Source: Haematobia irritans (taxonomy: Eukaryota; Arthropoda; Insecta; Diptera; Muscidae). From it: DNA of 64,000 nt. Made by a program: the position numbers and the translations under genes. The DNA lies in the NCBI RefSeq assembly GCF_050003625.1, contig NC_134399.1, forward strand, positions 222,388,975-222,452,974. The letters are read 5' to 3'. Positions 1-11,499 of the stretch are shown piece after piece; within the stretch, counting starts at the first letter, position 1; every line of letters starts with the position of its first letter. Under the pieces are notes generated by a model. That model worked only from the letters and a program-made list of their open reading frames with translations. It had not been told where the DNA came from and made no database searches.

Positions 1-23
1 AGATTAGTTCAAATTGACCAAAT

Positions 24-650
24 TTGACACGAATTATGACCTTCAAGCAGACGACGAAGCCATCACACGATGCACAAAAGTGCCTTAGCGGTATTTTGCC
101 CCACTTCCGTATAAGCGCCGTTTTTGAGATGGTCGAAAATTTGGTATTTGTTAGTGCCGATCTTGCTCTCCAAACTTACCCAGTCCAGCGGATTGAGATC
201 CGGAGAGTTTGGTGCTGAGTCCATTGCCTGTGGCCGAAATATTTGTCTCTCTAAGGCTTCAAATTGTCTTTAGGATATTTTCCGGATAATATTCACATTC
301 ATTTTGCTCTCACAGTCGATGAATACGAGCGGGGAGCGACCATCAGCCATTACGGCGGCCAATATTTAACATCGTTGGCGCTTGAATTCTGGTACCCAAT
401 CAAAGGTGTACGTTTTCAGCTGACATCTATGTGATAAGTAAACCCGATCATTTAATGTGTGTTCATAAACTACCCAATTTGAAATGGTTTTTTAATCGAA
501 GAAAAATAATTCGGTATCTAGCCACTTTCATTCAAGAAAAGCAATTCATTGGCTCTTCCCAATGTGACATGGTTTGTGCATCTGTGACCCCCTGCACTTG
601 TTGGAAACTCAGTGGCTTTAATCTTAACTCATTTTCAAAATGAGTCTAAC
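24..650 (-). pseudogene. Tc1/mariner-superfamily transposase remnant (DDxD type)
   Basis: Conceptual translation of the minus strand, over several frames, gives recognisable transposase blocks. They run in the expected order: FFFD*KTI around 485-500 (the degraded first catalytic block, normally SDEK), NDRVY just downstream, LAAVMADGRSPLVFID at about 317-365, and DSAPNSPDLNPLDW at about 179-222. The last block joins the second catalytic motif (QDSAP) directly to the third (NSPDLNPLDY), so roughly 25-30 residues between them have been deleted. In intact relatives the spacing resembles the DD37D (maT-like) group. Further on, ESKIGTNKYQIFDHLKNGAY and ALLCIV match the usual C-terminal region. Several stops and frameshifts make it inactive. 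I saw no terminal inverted repeats, so element limits are unknown. Family membership is clear; the subfamily is inferred from memory of the motif pattern. Confidence 0.75.
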
Positions 651-841
651 TTTGTTTGTGGATCGGCGATCGCTTGCACTTTTTGCAGCTTCAATGGCTG
701 CAGTCCAAGTACATTTTTCAATGCAATGCAACAGTAAGAATTCTACCAAAAATTGTAGATTTCTTACTGTTTGGTAGAATTCTTGATGTTTTGGTAGATT
801 TTGCAAAATATACCTCTCCAAATAAGAGGTACATCAATTTT
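651..841. repeat. Flank of the 29-bp array, with nested inverted repeats
   Basis: This stretch holds the 15-bp inverted repeat AAGAATTCTACCAAA / TTTGGTAGAATTCTT, interleaved with a shorter ACAGTAAG / CTTACTGT pair. The following text (TTGGTAGATTTTGCAAAATA then CTCTCCAA and AAGAGGTA) recurs at 33740-33850 in front of another 29-bp array. It is therefore part of a dispersed element and not local unique DNA. Confidence 0.6.
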
Positions 842-2830
842 CTAAAGGAATATAATTTTGACCAATTTTTCCATAGAAAACAAACCTTGACAAAAATTTC
901 TATAGAAATAAAATGTTGACAATATAGAAATAAAATTTTAACAAAAATTTTTATAGAAATAAAATTTTGAGAAAATTTCCTATAAAAATAAAATTTTGAG
1001 AAAATTTCCTATAGAAATAAAATTTTGAGAAAATTTCCTATAAAAATAAAATTTCGAGGAAATTTTCTATCGAAATAAAATTTTGACAAAATTTTCTATA
1101 GAAATAAAATTTTGACAAAATTTTCTATAGAAATAAAATTTTGACAAAATTTTCTATAGAAATACATTTTTGACAAAATGTTCTATAGAAATAAAATTTT
1201 GACAAAATTTTCTATAGACATAAAATTTTGACAACATTTTCTATAGAAATAAAATTTTGACAAAATTTTCTATAGAAGTAAAATGTTGACAAATGTTCTA
1301 TAGAAATAAAATTTTGACAAAATTTTCTATAGAAATAAAATTTTGACAACATTTGCTATAGAAATACATTTTTGACAAAATGTTCTATAGAAATAAAATT
1401 TTGACAAAATTTTCTATAGAAATAAAATTTTGACAAAATTTTCTATAGAAATAAAATTTTGACAAAATTTTCTATAGAAATAAAATTTTGACAAAATTTT
1501 CTATAGAAATAAAATTTTGACAAAATTTTCTATAGAAATAAAATTTTGACAAAATTTTCTATAGAAATAAAATTTTGACAAAATGTTCTATAGAAATAAA
1601 ATTTTGGCAAAATTTTCTATAGAAATAAAATTGTGACAAAATTTTCTATAGAAATAAAATTTTGACAAAATTTTCTATAGAAATAAAATTTTGACAAATG
1701 TTCTATAGAAATAAAATTTTCTATAGAAATAAAATTTTGACATTTTCTATAGAAATACATTTTTTACAAAATTTTCTATAGATATAAAATTTTGACAAAA
1801 TTTTCTATAGAAATAAAATTTTTACAAAATTTTCTATAGCAATAAAATTTTGGCAACATTTTCTATAGAAATAAAATTTTTAGAAAATTTTCTATAGAAA
1901 TAAAATTTTGATAAAATTGTCTAGAGAAATAAAATTTTGACGACATTTTCCATAGGGATAAAATTTTGATAAAATTTTCTATAGAAATAAAATTTTGACA
2001 AAATGGAAATAAAAGTTTAACAAAATTTTCTATAGCAACAGAATTTTGACAAAATTTTCTATAAAAATTTTTTTTTGACAAAATTTTCTATAGAAATAAA
2101 ATTTTGAGAAAATGTTCTATAGAAATAAAATTTTGACAAAATTTTCTATAGAAATAAAATTTTTAGAAAATGTTCTATAGAAATAAAATTTTGACAAAAT
2201 GTTCTATAGAAATAAAATTTTGACAAAATGTTCTATAGATATAAAATTTTGGCAAAATTTTCTATAGAAATAAAATTTTGACAACATTTTCTATAGAAAT
2301 AAAATTTTGACAAAATTTTCTATAGAAATAAAATTTTTACAAATGTTCTATAAAAATAAAATGTTGACAAAATTTTCTATAGAAAAAAAGTTTTGACAAA
2401 ATTTTCTATAGAAATAAAATTTTGACAAATGTTCTACAGAAATAAAATTTTGACAAAATTTTGTATAGAAATAAAATTTTGACAAAATTTTCTATAGAAA
2501 TAAAATTTTTACAAAATTTTCTACAGAAATAAAATTGTGACAACATTTTCTATAGAAATAAAATTTTGACAACATTTTCTATAGAAATAAAATTTTGATA
2601 AAATTTTCTGGATAAATAAAATTTTGACAACATTTTCCTAGGGATAAAATTTTGATAAAATTTTCTATAGAAATAAAATTTTTACAATATTTTCTAGAGA
2701 AATAATTTTTTAAAAAATTTTTCATAGGGATAAAATTTTGACAAAACTTTTTATAGAAATAATATTTTGACAAAAATTTCTATAGAAAATTTTGACAAAA
2801 TTTTCTATAGAAGTAAAATTTTATTTCTGA
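842..2830. repeat. 29-bp minisatellite array, locus 1 (about 65-70 units)
   Basis: About 2 kb of head-to-tail 29-bp units. Each unit combines the quasi-palindrome AAAATTTTGACAAAATTTT with the perfect 12-bp palindrome TTTCTATAGAAA. Most units between 1080 and 1720 are near identical; edges are more diverged, and occasional units have lost a few bases. Because both halves are palindromic, the array reads almost the same on the two strands. Open frames here (for example 1863-2081 and 2579-2773 on the minus strand, with RKFCQNFISIENF-like text) are translations of the repeat and not genes. Confidence 0.95.
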
Positions 2831-4513
2831 ATTCAATAGATCAAAATACATTGGTAAATTTGTAAATAATAAAATCAGCTGTCAGTGGTTTTGAAATTAT
2901 AGAAATCTTAAGTTGCAATACATACCAGTCACTCTGTAAGTTAAAAGATTTAAAACGCCGAAATGTTAAGAACTGGAGATTTGAAAAATTTGCAATATTT
3001 TTTATTTTTATTTTACTATCGTTAGGTTTTTATTTGCTTGGAAAATTTGAAATTGGCGAAAATTAATTGAATATTTTGAATTAAAATGAAAAAATGATTA
3101 ATTGAATAATGAAATGTGGACATTGTCAAAGCTTTCACCTTTATTGTAGAGCATTTTCCTGCGTTCGTTTTGTCTTTTTTTTTGCTTTCAAATGCATATA
3201 AATAATTAAAATTTTTTTTCTATTCTTGTTATGATGATGGTGATACCACTCTATCGTTGATGTTAGCAATGACGATGGTAATGAATGACATTGAAGTGTG
3301 GTACTATTCTGTCTACCATTGGCGATGGTGGTGGAAAATTAAAGTAATTGTTTGTTAGCCCTTAAGATTTACAATAAAAAAAGGAAAAGTTCCCTGTCAA
3401 TTTCAGTAATGTGCAATGGCAGCAATTCTACTCGGAGAGCAAGGCCAACAAGCTGGCAAATGAGGATAACTCGCTTAAATGGGGATGATATTTTCTTTTT
3501 TTTACGAATCGAATTTTATTTTGAACCACTGCAGCATAGGGCACAGCATCATGCCATCATACCAGTTAACAATATGGGAATTAATTTTTAATACGCATTA
3601 AGGATAACTTCCTATGGATGACAACAACTCATTGCTATACACACATCCACGTACAGGCAGTGTATAAGGCGAGCATATCGAATGTGGTGGCGGCAATGAT
3701 GGTGGTGGTGGTGGTGGTTGTTACTACACTGACCCTGTTACCTTTTATTGCATTCCCAAAAAAACGAAAAAAACAACTTTCTACACGTGATGTTTTCTGC
3801 GATTTCCTTTGGTAAACATGGGAAAACATTCATCAGCTGCTTTTCCGTATATCCTTGGAAAGGACATTCATAGATTTCTGTTGACTTTACAACATTATTT
3901 GTGAATTGAGAATGCTCCATGTGCCCATGTAATGGCATAGAAATGGGCTTGTATTAATGTTTTAGATAATTTCTTTGGTAGTTTTTTTTGTGCAAGCATT
4001 TCCACAATATTCTTCTTGTGGATTTTATTATATGGCATTTGCAAATTTTTATGCCTGATTCGATAATTGCTTTGATATTAATTTACGAATTACATGATTT
4101 GTTCAAATTTAATTGGAGTTTCCGTAATGGTAGCTAGGTAGCTACACCATTTGGGTTAAATGTTATGCGGAATGTGTTGTTCTTGCTGTTGTTGTATTAA
4201 TCGGGCGCATTCCCACTGTGCCTCATGCTGTGCCGGGGGAAGCATACCCACAAAGCATAGTTTGGTATAAACATAAAGTGAACAAATCACAATGAGAATC
4301 GGGGGATATTAACATAATTGGATATGAAAGGTCGTTAGGGCAGCTAATTGGTTTTGTGTTAATGATACGACAGCTTAAAGACCTTCTGGATATTTTTATA
4401 TCCCCCATAGAAAGGGGCGAGTAAAAAGTGTGCAGACTAGGTATTGCACTAAAACGTCGATTTTCAAACTTTCGAATTGTTCAAAGCATTTTAAAGATTT
4501 GATTCAATGTATA
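2831..4513. other. Unique AT-rich DNA, no gene seen
   Basis: No coding signal or known repeat was recognised. It contains short simple repeats: GATGATGGTGAT-type sequence near 3230-3310 and a (GGT)n run at about 3700-3716. The overlapping open frames at 3352-3938 lack any recognisable domain and are interrupted by poly-A/T, so I treat them as chance. Confidence 0.5.
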
Positions 4514-4687
4514 TACACTGAAAAAACAGTAAACCCACCAGGAAGAAAAGTTTTGGTTAATTTTAGAAAATTTATATTATGTATTTTTAGAAAATTTTAC
4601 CTAAAGTGTATTAAAAACGCTGAAATCAGGCCGATATCACAAAAACAAGTAAATATTCTTCGACAAATTCAAGAAAATTTATTACAC
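4514..4687 (+). repeat. Repeat family B, internally deleted copy
   Basis: Begins ACACTGAAAAAACAGTAAAC, followed by CCACCAGGAAG and GGTTAATTTTAGAAA, and ends CAAATTCAAGAAAA, TTTATTACACTGA. The same two ends, in the same order, occur on the minus strand at 29065-29480 around about 250 bp of extra internal sequence. This is therefore a short deletion derivative of that element. Its 3' end directly abuts repeat family A. Confidence 0.65.
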
Positions 4688-5349
4688 TGAAAAAAATATT
4701 GTCGTGAGGTCGAAGATTTCATGTCTTTAAAATACGAATGCAAATTTTGATTAGCATAGAAGACGCATTTCTCTAATATAAAGTTTTTTTCCTTGTCCAA
4801 AAGTCGATAAACATTTCAATGAAGTCGTATTGTCCTTATAATTAAGTGATTTCACTTAGAAATGGGTATCATAACATGAAAGAAAAAATGTTTGGGCTAA
4901 GGTCAACTTGACTTTAATAACTCAGAAAAATTCTTTAAAATGAATGAAATTGTCTTTAAATTTGTTGTGTTTTTGCATCTTTGACTACAAAGCAAAAAAT
5001 CGTTCAAATAAAGGACATGTTTTTCAACATTTTATTTTATAGACTTTTTCACTTGAAACATAGCATAAATTCTACTGGAAGTCGAGTCTGAATTTGAACA
5101 ATAAAGTTGTCGTTAACTCGTTTTAAAAGGACTTTGATAGCATATGAAGAAAAAAAAAGCTGAAAAAAAACGAAAAATTAAAATTAAAATTTGCTTCCTA
5201 TAAGCAAGTAAACAAAACTCAAATTTAAAAGAGAATTGTGTCTTAAAATTATCCTTATTTGTATTCTCCGCTTCTTTGGCTCGGAATCAATACCGAATTT
5301 TTTAAAGTAAAGACAAAATCTTTGGAACCGGGCATGCTTTTTTTCAGTT
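4685..5349 (+). repeat. Repeat family A, copy 1 (CACTGAAAAAA ends)
   Basis: A copy of about 650 bp starting CACTGAAAAAAATATTGTCG and ending near GGGCATGCTTTTTTTCAGT. It is homologous along its length to the reverse complement of 9777-10420 and, with deletions, to 28650-29064. The ends are short inverted repeats (CACTGAAAAA / TTTTTTCAGTG), which suggests a non-autonomous DNA transposon. No coding capacity. Confidence 0.75.
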
Positions 5350-6664
5350 TAGATATAATTAATTAATTAATTTTTTCACTTGTTAAAGAAAATTTTGTAG
5401 TTTGAAGAAAAAAATTGCAGTTAAAATAGCAAGTATGTCTTTAGTGCCATACGAAGTTCAAGATGGGCGCATTTGTAGTAAAATTTACAAAATTTTTTTC
5501 GAAAATGGTTTAATATATAGTATAATCACTTTTTTTTATAAATTTTTCAAAAAGAAGCACAGCGAATAGTAAAAATTTCAAACAGAAAACATTACTCTTC
5601 TTTATTCTACGTCATCATTAGGGTGCAAATGGAGCATATGGGCTAGAAGCCGAACGCTAATTAATAAGTTTACTCTGCTTGGCTAAGACATATTTCTACA
5701 ATTGAGAAATCATTTCAAGAGGACAACCATATTTGAAATTTGTGATCGTATGTTTTTTTCCAAAAAATAAAATATTTAAAAATTATTCAACCAAAATTTA
5801 ACGGCACAAAATTTACACAATACTAAAAATAAATAATTTTTTTATTAAAATAAGTTCGTTGGATGAAAAAAATGGAATAAACTAATCTATTCGCATAAAA
5901 ATACCTGACCTTAAAAGCCCAAAAGCAACAACAGATGTCTAAAAACAATTAGAAAAGGTCGAATCTAAAATAAAATTAAGTTCGTTTTAATTTTTTCTAT
6001 AATAAATTTAGGATATTCATCTTGAAATTTCGCGACTCACCGTTAAAGCTGTATGTCTTTGAAATAGGGCAAATTCTCCTTTTAATATAGAGAAAAACAT
6101 TTTTTTATTTTTTTTTATTTATTTATTTCTTCAATTTATGAAATACGAGTATATCAATAAAGCTATTGACTTAGAAACAAATGACAATTTAAAAATCCAA
6201 ATTATAATGGATACTTCAAAATGAAAAAAATTTAATGCAAAATACTCAAAATAATACTTAGCCTATATTAGAAGAGGTTTTATTTTGTATCTAAAGATTC
6301 AATATATCAGTTAATTTTAAGACGATTTCTTTATCTTAAAAAAATGTTTTTTTTTTTTTTATTTCGGTTTGTTTTTTATTGTTGGTTTGTACTTCAATCA
6401 TATTTTTCTTTACTTCGAGGACAAATTGCCTTACTTCAAAGACCTCCGAATTTAATGGAGGGACGCGAATTTCCAAGATTTGTGTCCTGAATCTAATGAA
6501 CAAAAATATTTGAAATATAGATTATAAACTTTCTTTGAATTAAAAAAAATCATTATATCAACAACATAATCACTTTGTTGATTCAATCAAACAAAAATCA
6601 TTATTTTAAAGAAATTTGTCTTTAATATTGTATAAATGGCGTGTCGTATAACATTTTTTCAGTG
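5350..6664 (-). repeat. Diverged CACTG-type repeat, minus orientation, plus flanking AT-rich DNA
   Basis: Ends at 6660-6664 with CAGTG preceded by ATTTTTT, the terminus of family A-like repeats. From about 6000 to 6650 it is the reverse complement of a diverged version of 7190-7740. Shared landmarks include CCTCC(A/G)TTAAA near GTCTTTG, TTGAATCTTTAGAT, ATATAGGCTAAG and ATAATTTGGATTTTTAAA. A separate block at about 5594-5750 resembles 16545-16690 (TGCAAATGGAGC, TATGGGCTAGAA). The left boundary is not resolved. Confidence 0.5.
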
Positions 6665-7189
6665 TAGTAATTCTAAAAATAAATTAAGTCTAAGATAGTA
6701 TTGAATCTATTTAAGGAAATTGAAAAATCTAATATTTGTTAATATTTCACAAAAAGAAAATTGACAGTTTGGTAAATGAGACAGACCTGTATCCTACTTT
6801 TGGTTTTATAGAATCTAGATTTTTATTATATTTATTATTTTTTAATAGCTTGGAATTAATATCAAAATCTTTTGGTAAATAGATCAAAGTACCGATATAT
6901 TGAATTTTGTGATTATAGAAAACTAAACTTTAAATATAAAAGATTTTTTTGAGGATGTTGCACCCGTGATTTTAATTTCCTAATTTAAAAGTAAAAATTA
7001 AATTAAAAAAAAAAAACATAAAAAATTGAAGTCTCTGTTATAATGTACAATTTTATACTATTTTAACTGAATAGCTTTGCTTATACAGTATATAAGAAAA
7101 TTAAAAGGACAAATTCGATAAATAAGATCAATTTTATAGAAACTTTATGAAAATATTTATATTTTTAAAAAGTCACATCTTTGTGTAGG
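6665..7189. other. AT-rich DNA, no gene seen
   Basis: Very AT-rich sequence between two related inverted repeats. No reading frame or known repeat recognised; it may be the diverged inner part of the same repeat complex. Confidence 0.35.
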
Positions 7190-7890
7190 AACACCGAAAA
7201 AAAAATATTTTTTTGTCTTGAATCATTAAATTAATTGATCCAATTAGTTTTTAATTGAACACTAAAAAAAATATTTACTTGATATTAAAGATTATGCAAT
7301 CTAAATGTAGGGATGCGCAATTTACTAAATATTAAGGACAAATTTCTTTAAAATAATGACATTTTAATTAAAACAAAGTTTATAATCTTTACTTCAAAAT
7401 TTTTTTCATTAAATTTAGAACACAAATTTTGTAAATTTGCATCCCTCCGTTAAAGTCGCATGTCTGTGCACTAAGGAAAATTTTCCTTAAAATAAAGAAA
7501 CACATTTTTAATTTAAAGAAAATTAACTGAAATATTGAATCTTTAGATTTAAGATAAAAAAGCTTCAAATATAGGCTAAGGATTTAGCATCTTTGGTTTA
7601 AAGTTTGTTTTGGAATTAAGAAAATATTTTTACTTTGAGGTATCCGCTATAATTTGGATTTTTAAACTGGCATTTGTTTGTACGTGAATAGCTTTATTAA
7701 TATACCGCGAAAATAAAATGAAAATTCGATAAATGCGATCTGAATGCTAATTCAGATCTAAGATTTAAGGCCAGATAGATCGCTAAAAAATATCTTTACT
7801 TTAATGAAGCCGCGTCTTTAGCTCGGAATCAATATCAAAATCCTTAAGAGAAGGTCAAAATCTTTGGATCCAAATAAACTTTTTTTTGAG
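7190..7890 (+). repeat. Diverged CACTG-type repeat, plus orientation
   Basis: The 5' end reads CACCGAAAAAAAAATATTTT. Inside, it mirrors 6000-6650 in inverted orientation. Near 7800-7870 it shares TCTTTAGCTCGGAATCAATA and CAAAATCTTTGGA with the 3' part of family A (5270-5335). It is a diverged relative of family A. Confidence 0.55.
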
Positions 7891-7894
7891 CGAA

Positions 7895-8100
7895 CGGTCT
7901 CAAATCACCAAAGTCAATTAAAAATTTATATGATGCAATTAAAAAAAAATTAATTGATGCAATTAATTTTGTGATTGACTTTTGTTTCAATTACAAAATT
8001 TGTTGAATCAATTAAATAGTTAATTGAATATTTTTTAAAATTCAATTAAAAATTTAAATGCAGAAATTTAGATGATATTTTTTCTGTGAAAACCCTAGGA
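7895..8100. repeat. AATTAATTGA-rich short interspersed repeat
   Basis: Dense in CAATTAA / TTAATTG words, ending in GATATTTTTTCTGTG. The same style and the same terminal word occur at 57390-57715, so this appears to be a dispersed AT-rich element. It was recognised by composition and end similarity only. Confidence 0.45.
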
Positions 8101-9776
8101 TTTTTTTCTTGGGTATATCATCATAACTGTGGGTAAAAAATCCTATGAAATTTTGTGAGAAGACAGCTGTTTCGGATTTCCACATCAGTGGAACATTTCT
8201 TCCCCAATTATTGAGGTGTACTTCCCTAGCTCTCATGCTTAGCTGTATTTCAATTTCATTGGTTATGGCCTTCCATTCCTTTTGGTTTGATGTTGTATTG
8301 TTGTTTACCCCTCTTTGAGTTCACATTGTTGGTGTCGTATCAATTGCATCGCTCCGTTATAAAAATCAACCTTTTATTTAATTGATTTGCCACACTATGT
8401 GGTGTGGTACATTCAACTTGAAACAAAATCTGTTTCTTCTTCATTTTCATCTTTGGCTTTTTTTGTGTGCTGTTTTGGGTTGGCTCAAGTAATTCGTGTT
8501 TTTTGTGAGCTGAGATACCGAAATGCAATACAGCAAACATTTTTTAGCTACGCACACATTTGCTCACACACACACACAAACAGAAGGCGCATGCAAACCT
8601 CTGCCGCCGTTAATTCGCCTTCAAAAAGTAATTGCCGTTCTTTTTTGTAACTGCTCCGGCTACTCGTGGTGGGCTGATGTTAGGCTGCCGCTGTTTCGGA
8701 TTGTGTGATGATGATGATGCTGCCGCCGTTGTTAATGTTAATGCCTTGCCACATTAAGCTTTACCATAATAATAATATGTGAGTGAGACGAGGAGTACAT
8801 ATATTTCGTAGATTTGTTTTTGTTGTTTAATTCTAACCGCAAATTGCAGCATAAACATTTCTGTTAATTGGGTTGAACGTACACGATCTTTTTGTTTTTT
8901 CTCCTCTTCGCTATTGGCATATGAATGAACCATCGAGCCAGCGCGATGACGAAGGCAATGAGGACGACACCAATCGACCCGACCATCATTACTATAGGAG
9001 AGAGCAAGAGCGAGAGAGAGCCATCAGCTACCGCAAATGGAGTCTTGTCTGTCTTTGGGGGTACTAAAATGATGCCTTGCTAATGATGCTTATTCGCGTC
9101 ATTATACGATTTTAACTGCGGCCTAAACACTTTCAGTTAAGAAGCCAATTAAAATATTTCTGTGCCACAGCCAAAAGCAGCAAAGTCACAGTATTCCATG
9201 GCTTCCAAAGAAGATGCAACACAAGAGAAGTGACTTAATAGTAGTGGCTGTTGTGTTTGGTTTACGGCGCATTTCGCTCTTCGGCCAGGTTTACTGAATG
9301 CTTGGAGGTGGTGGTGGGTTAGCTTGGAAATTTCTGCTATAGTTGTGCCGCCGCCTGTATTTCTGACTTTGCCAAACTGTTGGTTCTGTGTGATCGATGA
9401 GCTGTTGTTTTCAACGAGAATCTTACGTGTGTCTTGTTACTTTTTTTCTACTCCACCATGGCTTTGTTATTGTTTACCATTCGGCTTTTTTTTTTTCTAT
9501 TAAGCCGACTCATTGCCGATTGATATGGATCGATTACACTGTGGGTTGGAATTGTCTGAGATATTTGAGGTAAAATTCTTCGATAGCATAAAAATGAATA
9601 TTGTTATAGTTAGTTAGGGTTTTACTATGGGGCACATTGAATTTTAATTGAAGGTGTTTGATGGGAAGTGTTGAGAGCACATGGACATGAAGGCTTTGGA
9701 GAAATATTTATAGATTGCATTTTCTTATACTTCTTCCTATAAGTTTGGCGAACGCTCCCCCTTTACGAGCTTACCA
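8101..9776. other. Unique DNA, no gene seen
   Basis: Less AT-rich than its flanks, with simple repeats: CA dinucleotides near 8565-8580, GATGATGATGATG near 8707-8720 and GAGAGAGCAAGAGCGAGAGA near 8998-9018. Open frames at 8387-8708 and 8873-9067 run through these repeats and show no domain. Confidence 0.5.
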
Positions 9777-10420
9777 CACTGAAAAAAAGCATGCCCGGTT
9801 CCAAAGATTTTGTCTTTACTTAAAAAATTTTGGTATTTATTCCGAGCCAAAGAAGCGGAGAATACAAATAAGGATAATTTTAAGACACAATTATCTTTTA
9901 AATTTGGGTTTTGTGTACTTGCTTCAAAAGCAAATTTTAAGTTTTCGTTTTTTTCAGCTTTTTTTCTTCATATGCTATCAAAGTCCTGTTAAAACGATTT
10001 AACGACAACTTTATTTTCCAAATTAAGACTCAACTTCCAGTATGTTTCAAGTAAAAAACGTCTTTAAAATAAAGTGTTGAAAAACAGGTCCTATATTTGA
10101 ACGATTTTTTGCTTTGTAGTCAAGATGAAAAAAAAAGACAACAAATGTAAAGACAATTTCATTAAATTTAAAGAATTTTTCTGAATTATTAAAGACAAGT
10201 TGACCCCAGCCCAAACATTTTGTCTTTCATGTTAAGATGCCCATTTTTAAGTGAAATCACTTAATTATAAGGACAATACGACTTCATTGAAAAGTTTATC
10301 GAATTTTGGACAAGGAAAAACATTTTATATTGGAGAAATGCGTCTTCTATGCTAAGCAAAATTTGCATTCGTATTTTAAAGACATGAAATCTTTGACCTC
10401 ACGACAATTTTTGTTCAGTG
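9777..10420 (-). repeat. Repeat family A, copy 2 (inverted)
   Basis: A 644-bp reverse-complement copy of 4685-5349. It starts CACTGAAAAAAAGCATGCCC and ends ACGACAATTTTTGTTCAGTG, with well conserved internal landmarks (GCCAAAGAAGCGGAGAATAC, AATTATAAGGACAATACGAC, ATTCGTATTTTAAAGACATG). The inverted terminal CACTG/CAGTG is clearest here. Open frames 9715-10002 are chance. Confidence 0.8.
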
Positions 10421-11077
10421 CATAAGAGATAAGGGGAAATGATTCTATGTCAATGAGTACAACAAGCTTATATTTCCATCTCAATGATAAGGATAAGCCT
10501 CTCTACGTAACCTAAACCAGTCCGAAGGCTTTCCACAAAATTTTAGGCTCTTGGTTTTAAAGATTAATTTTTGAGGTTTAAATTCTCAAAAATATCTGGA
10601 ATATTAATGAACATTTTGTGATGTTCTCACGTGCTTCCAATTGATCCTATGTCTCGCTACGTGTAAGACGGGCATGGAAATTGGGATCTATTTTTCCCGA
10701 ATTTTCTTTTCCATCCATAGTGAACGTACTTTGAGCTATGGATTTGTGAAGTTCTTAGTATGTTGGCAAATTGCATTTACATACACGTATTGCGTTTTTG
10801 CAGTCTATTTGTGATGGGGCTTCCCAATAATCATAGTTAATATGTATACTGTTTCCTGTTATTTGTTCTATACTTTCCTAGGTAATTATTCAATCGGTTG
10901 GTGATGATAGGGTGATTGGCTTCTTAAATTAATTGGAAGTGCGTTTGAATTTTGCGATTAATGTTAAAGTTAATGTTTAACATATCTTAATTTTTAATAT
11001 GTTATAAAAACCATAGATCCTTGGGTAAAGTTCTACCAAACTCTTCCCATGATGGATTAGACACACTCACTAATCGA
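10421..11077. other. Unique DNA, no gene seen
   Basis: No feature recognised. A CTATACTTTCCTAG|GTAATT sequence at about 10868-10886 looks like a weak fused splice-site pair but lacks a GTAAG 5' site. Confidence 0.4.
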
Positions 11078-11367
11078 CAAAAAATTCGTTCCACAATCGT
11101 GAACGGAAGGTGACAAAATGAAACGGAAACGTTCACCAAAAATAAAACGGTATGTTCACAATTTCGACCACGGGCTTTCAAGATTTCATGAACGGCATTC
11201 GTTTTTCTTTGGCCATGAAAAGTCTTAAAATAATCGTTAGACGTTGTTATGATAACTCCGCCGATATGGTGCAGACATTATAGGTTCGAGTCCATGTAGC
11301 GGAAATCTTTTCTTGATTCACTTTCATGAACGGATCGTTTTGGAATGATTTTTTCTATGGGTGCTCC
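11078..11367. repeat. Inverted-repeat element with a Pol III B-box-like word
   Basis: The left end reads AAAAAATTCGTTCCACAATC then GTGAACGGAAGGTGA. The right end, reversed, reads AAAAAATCATTCCAAAACGA then CCGTTCATGAAAGTGA, giving imperfect terminal inverted repeats of about 35 bp. Inside, GGTTCGAGTCC at 11293-11303 matches a tRNA/SINE B box, but the surrounding tRNA fold is poor. Probably a small non-autonomous element with a tRNA-like relic. Confidence 0.5.
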
Positions 11368-11499
11368 CAATAAGGTGACTCTTGTAGGTAGGCTGAAAAG
11401 AAGATCCAGATTTCCCTGTCTCATGTTGACTGACATACACATAAGCCAGTATTCGGATTGTTGTGCACTCTAACTTCTTTTTTCCATGGTACCCTTCTT
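11368..11499. other. Possible 3' tail of the adjacent LINE, otherwise nothing seen
   Basis: Short stretch downstream (in minus orientation) of the retrotransposon stop codon. It could be the element's 3' UTR, but no poly-A tail or target duplication was identified. Confidence 0.3.

Noticed and set aside
1863..2773. Open frames reading RKFCQNFISIENFVKIL-like repeats (also at 40253-40707, 54054-54248, 61469-61915)
   Set aside because: They are direct translations of the 29-bp minisatellite and appear wherever it lies, in either orientation.
3618..3829. Poly-valine/poly-threonine frames on opposite strands
   Set aside because: Both are products of a GGT/ACC trinucleotide repeat.
10868..10886. 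CTATACTTTCCTAG|GTAATT as a ratchet site
   Set aside because: The 3' splice half is acceptable but GTAATT is a weak 5' splice site.
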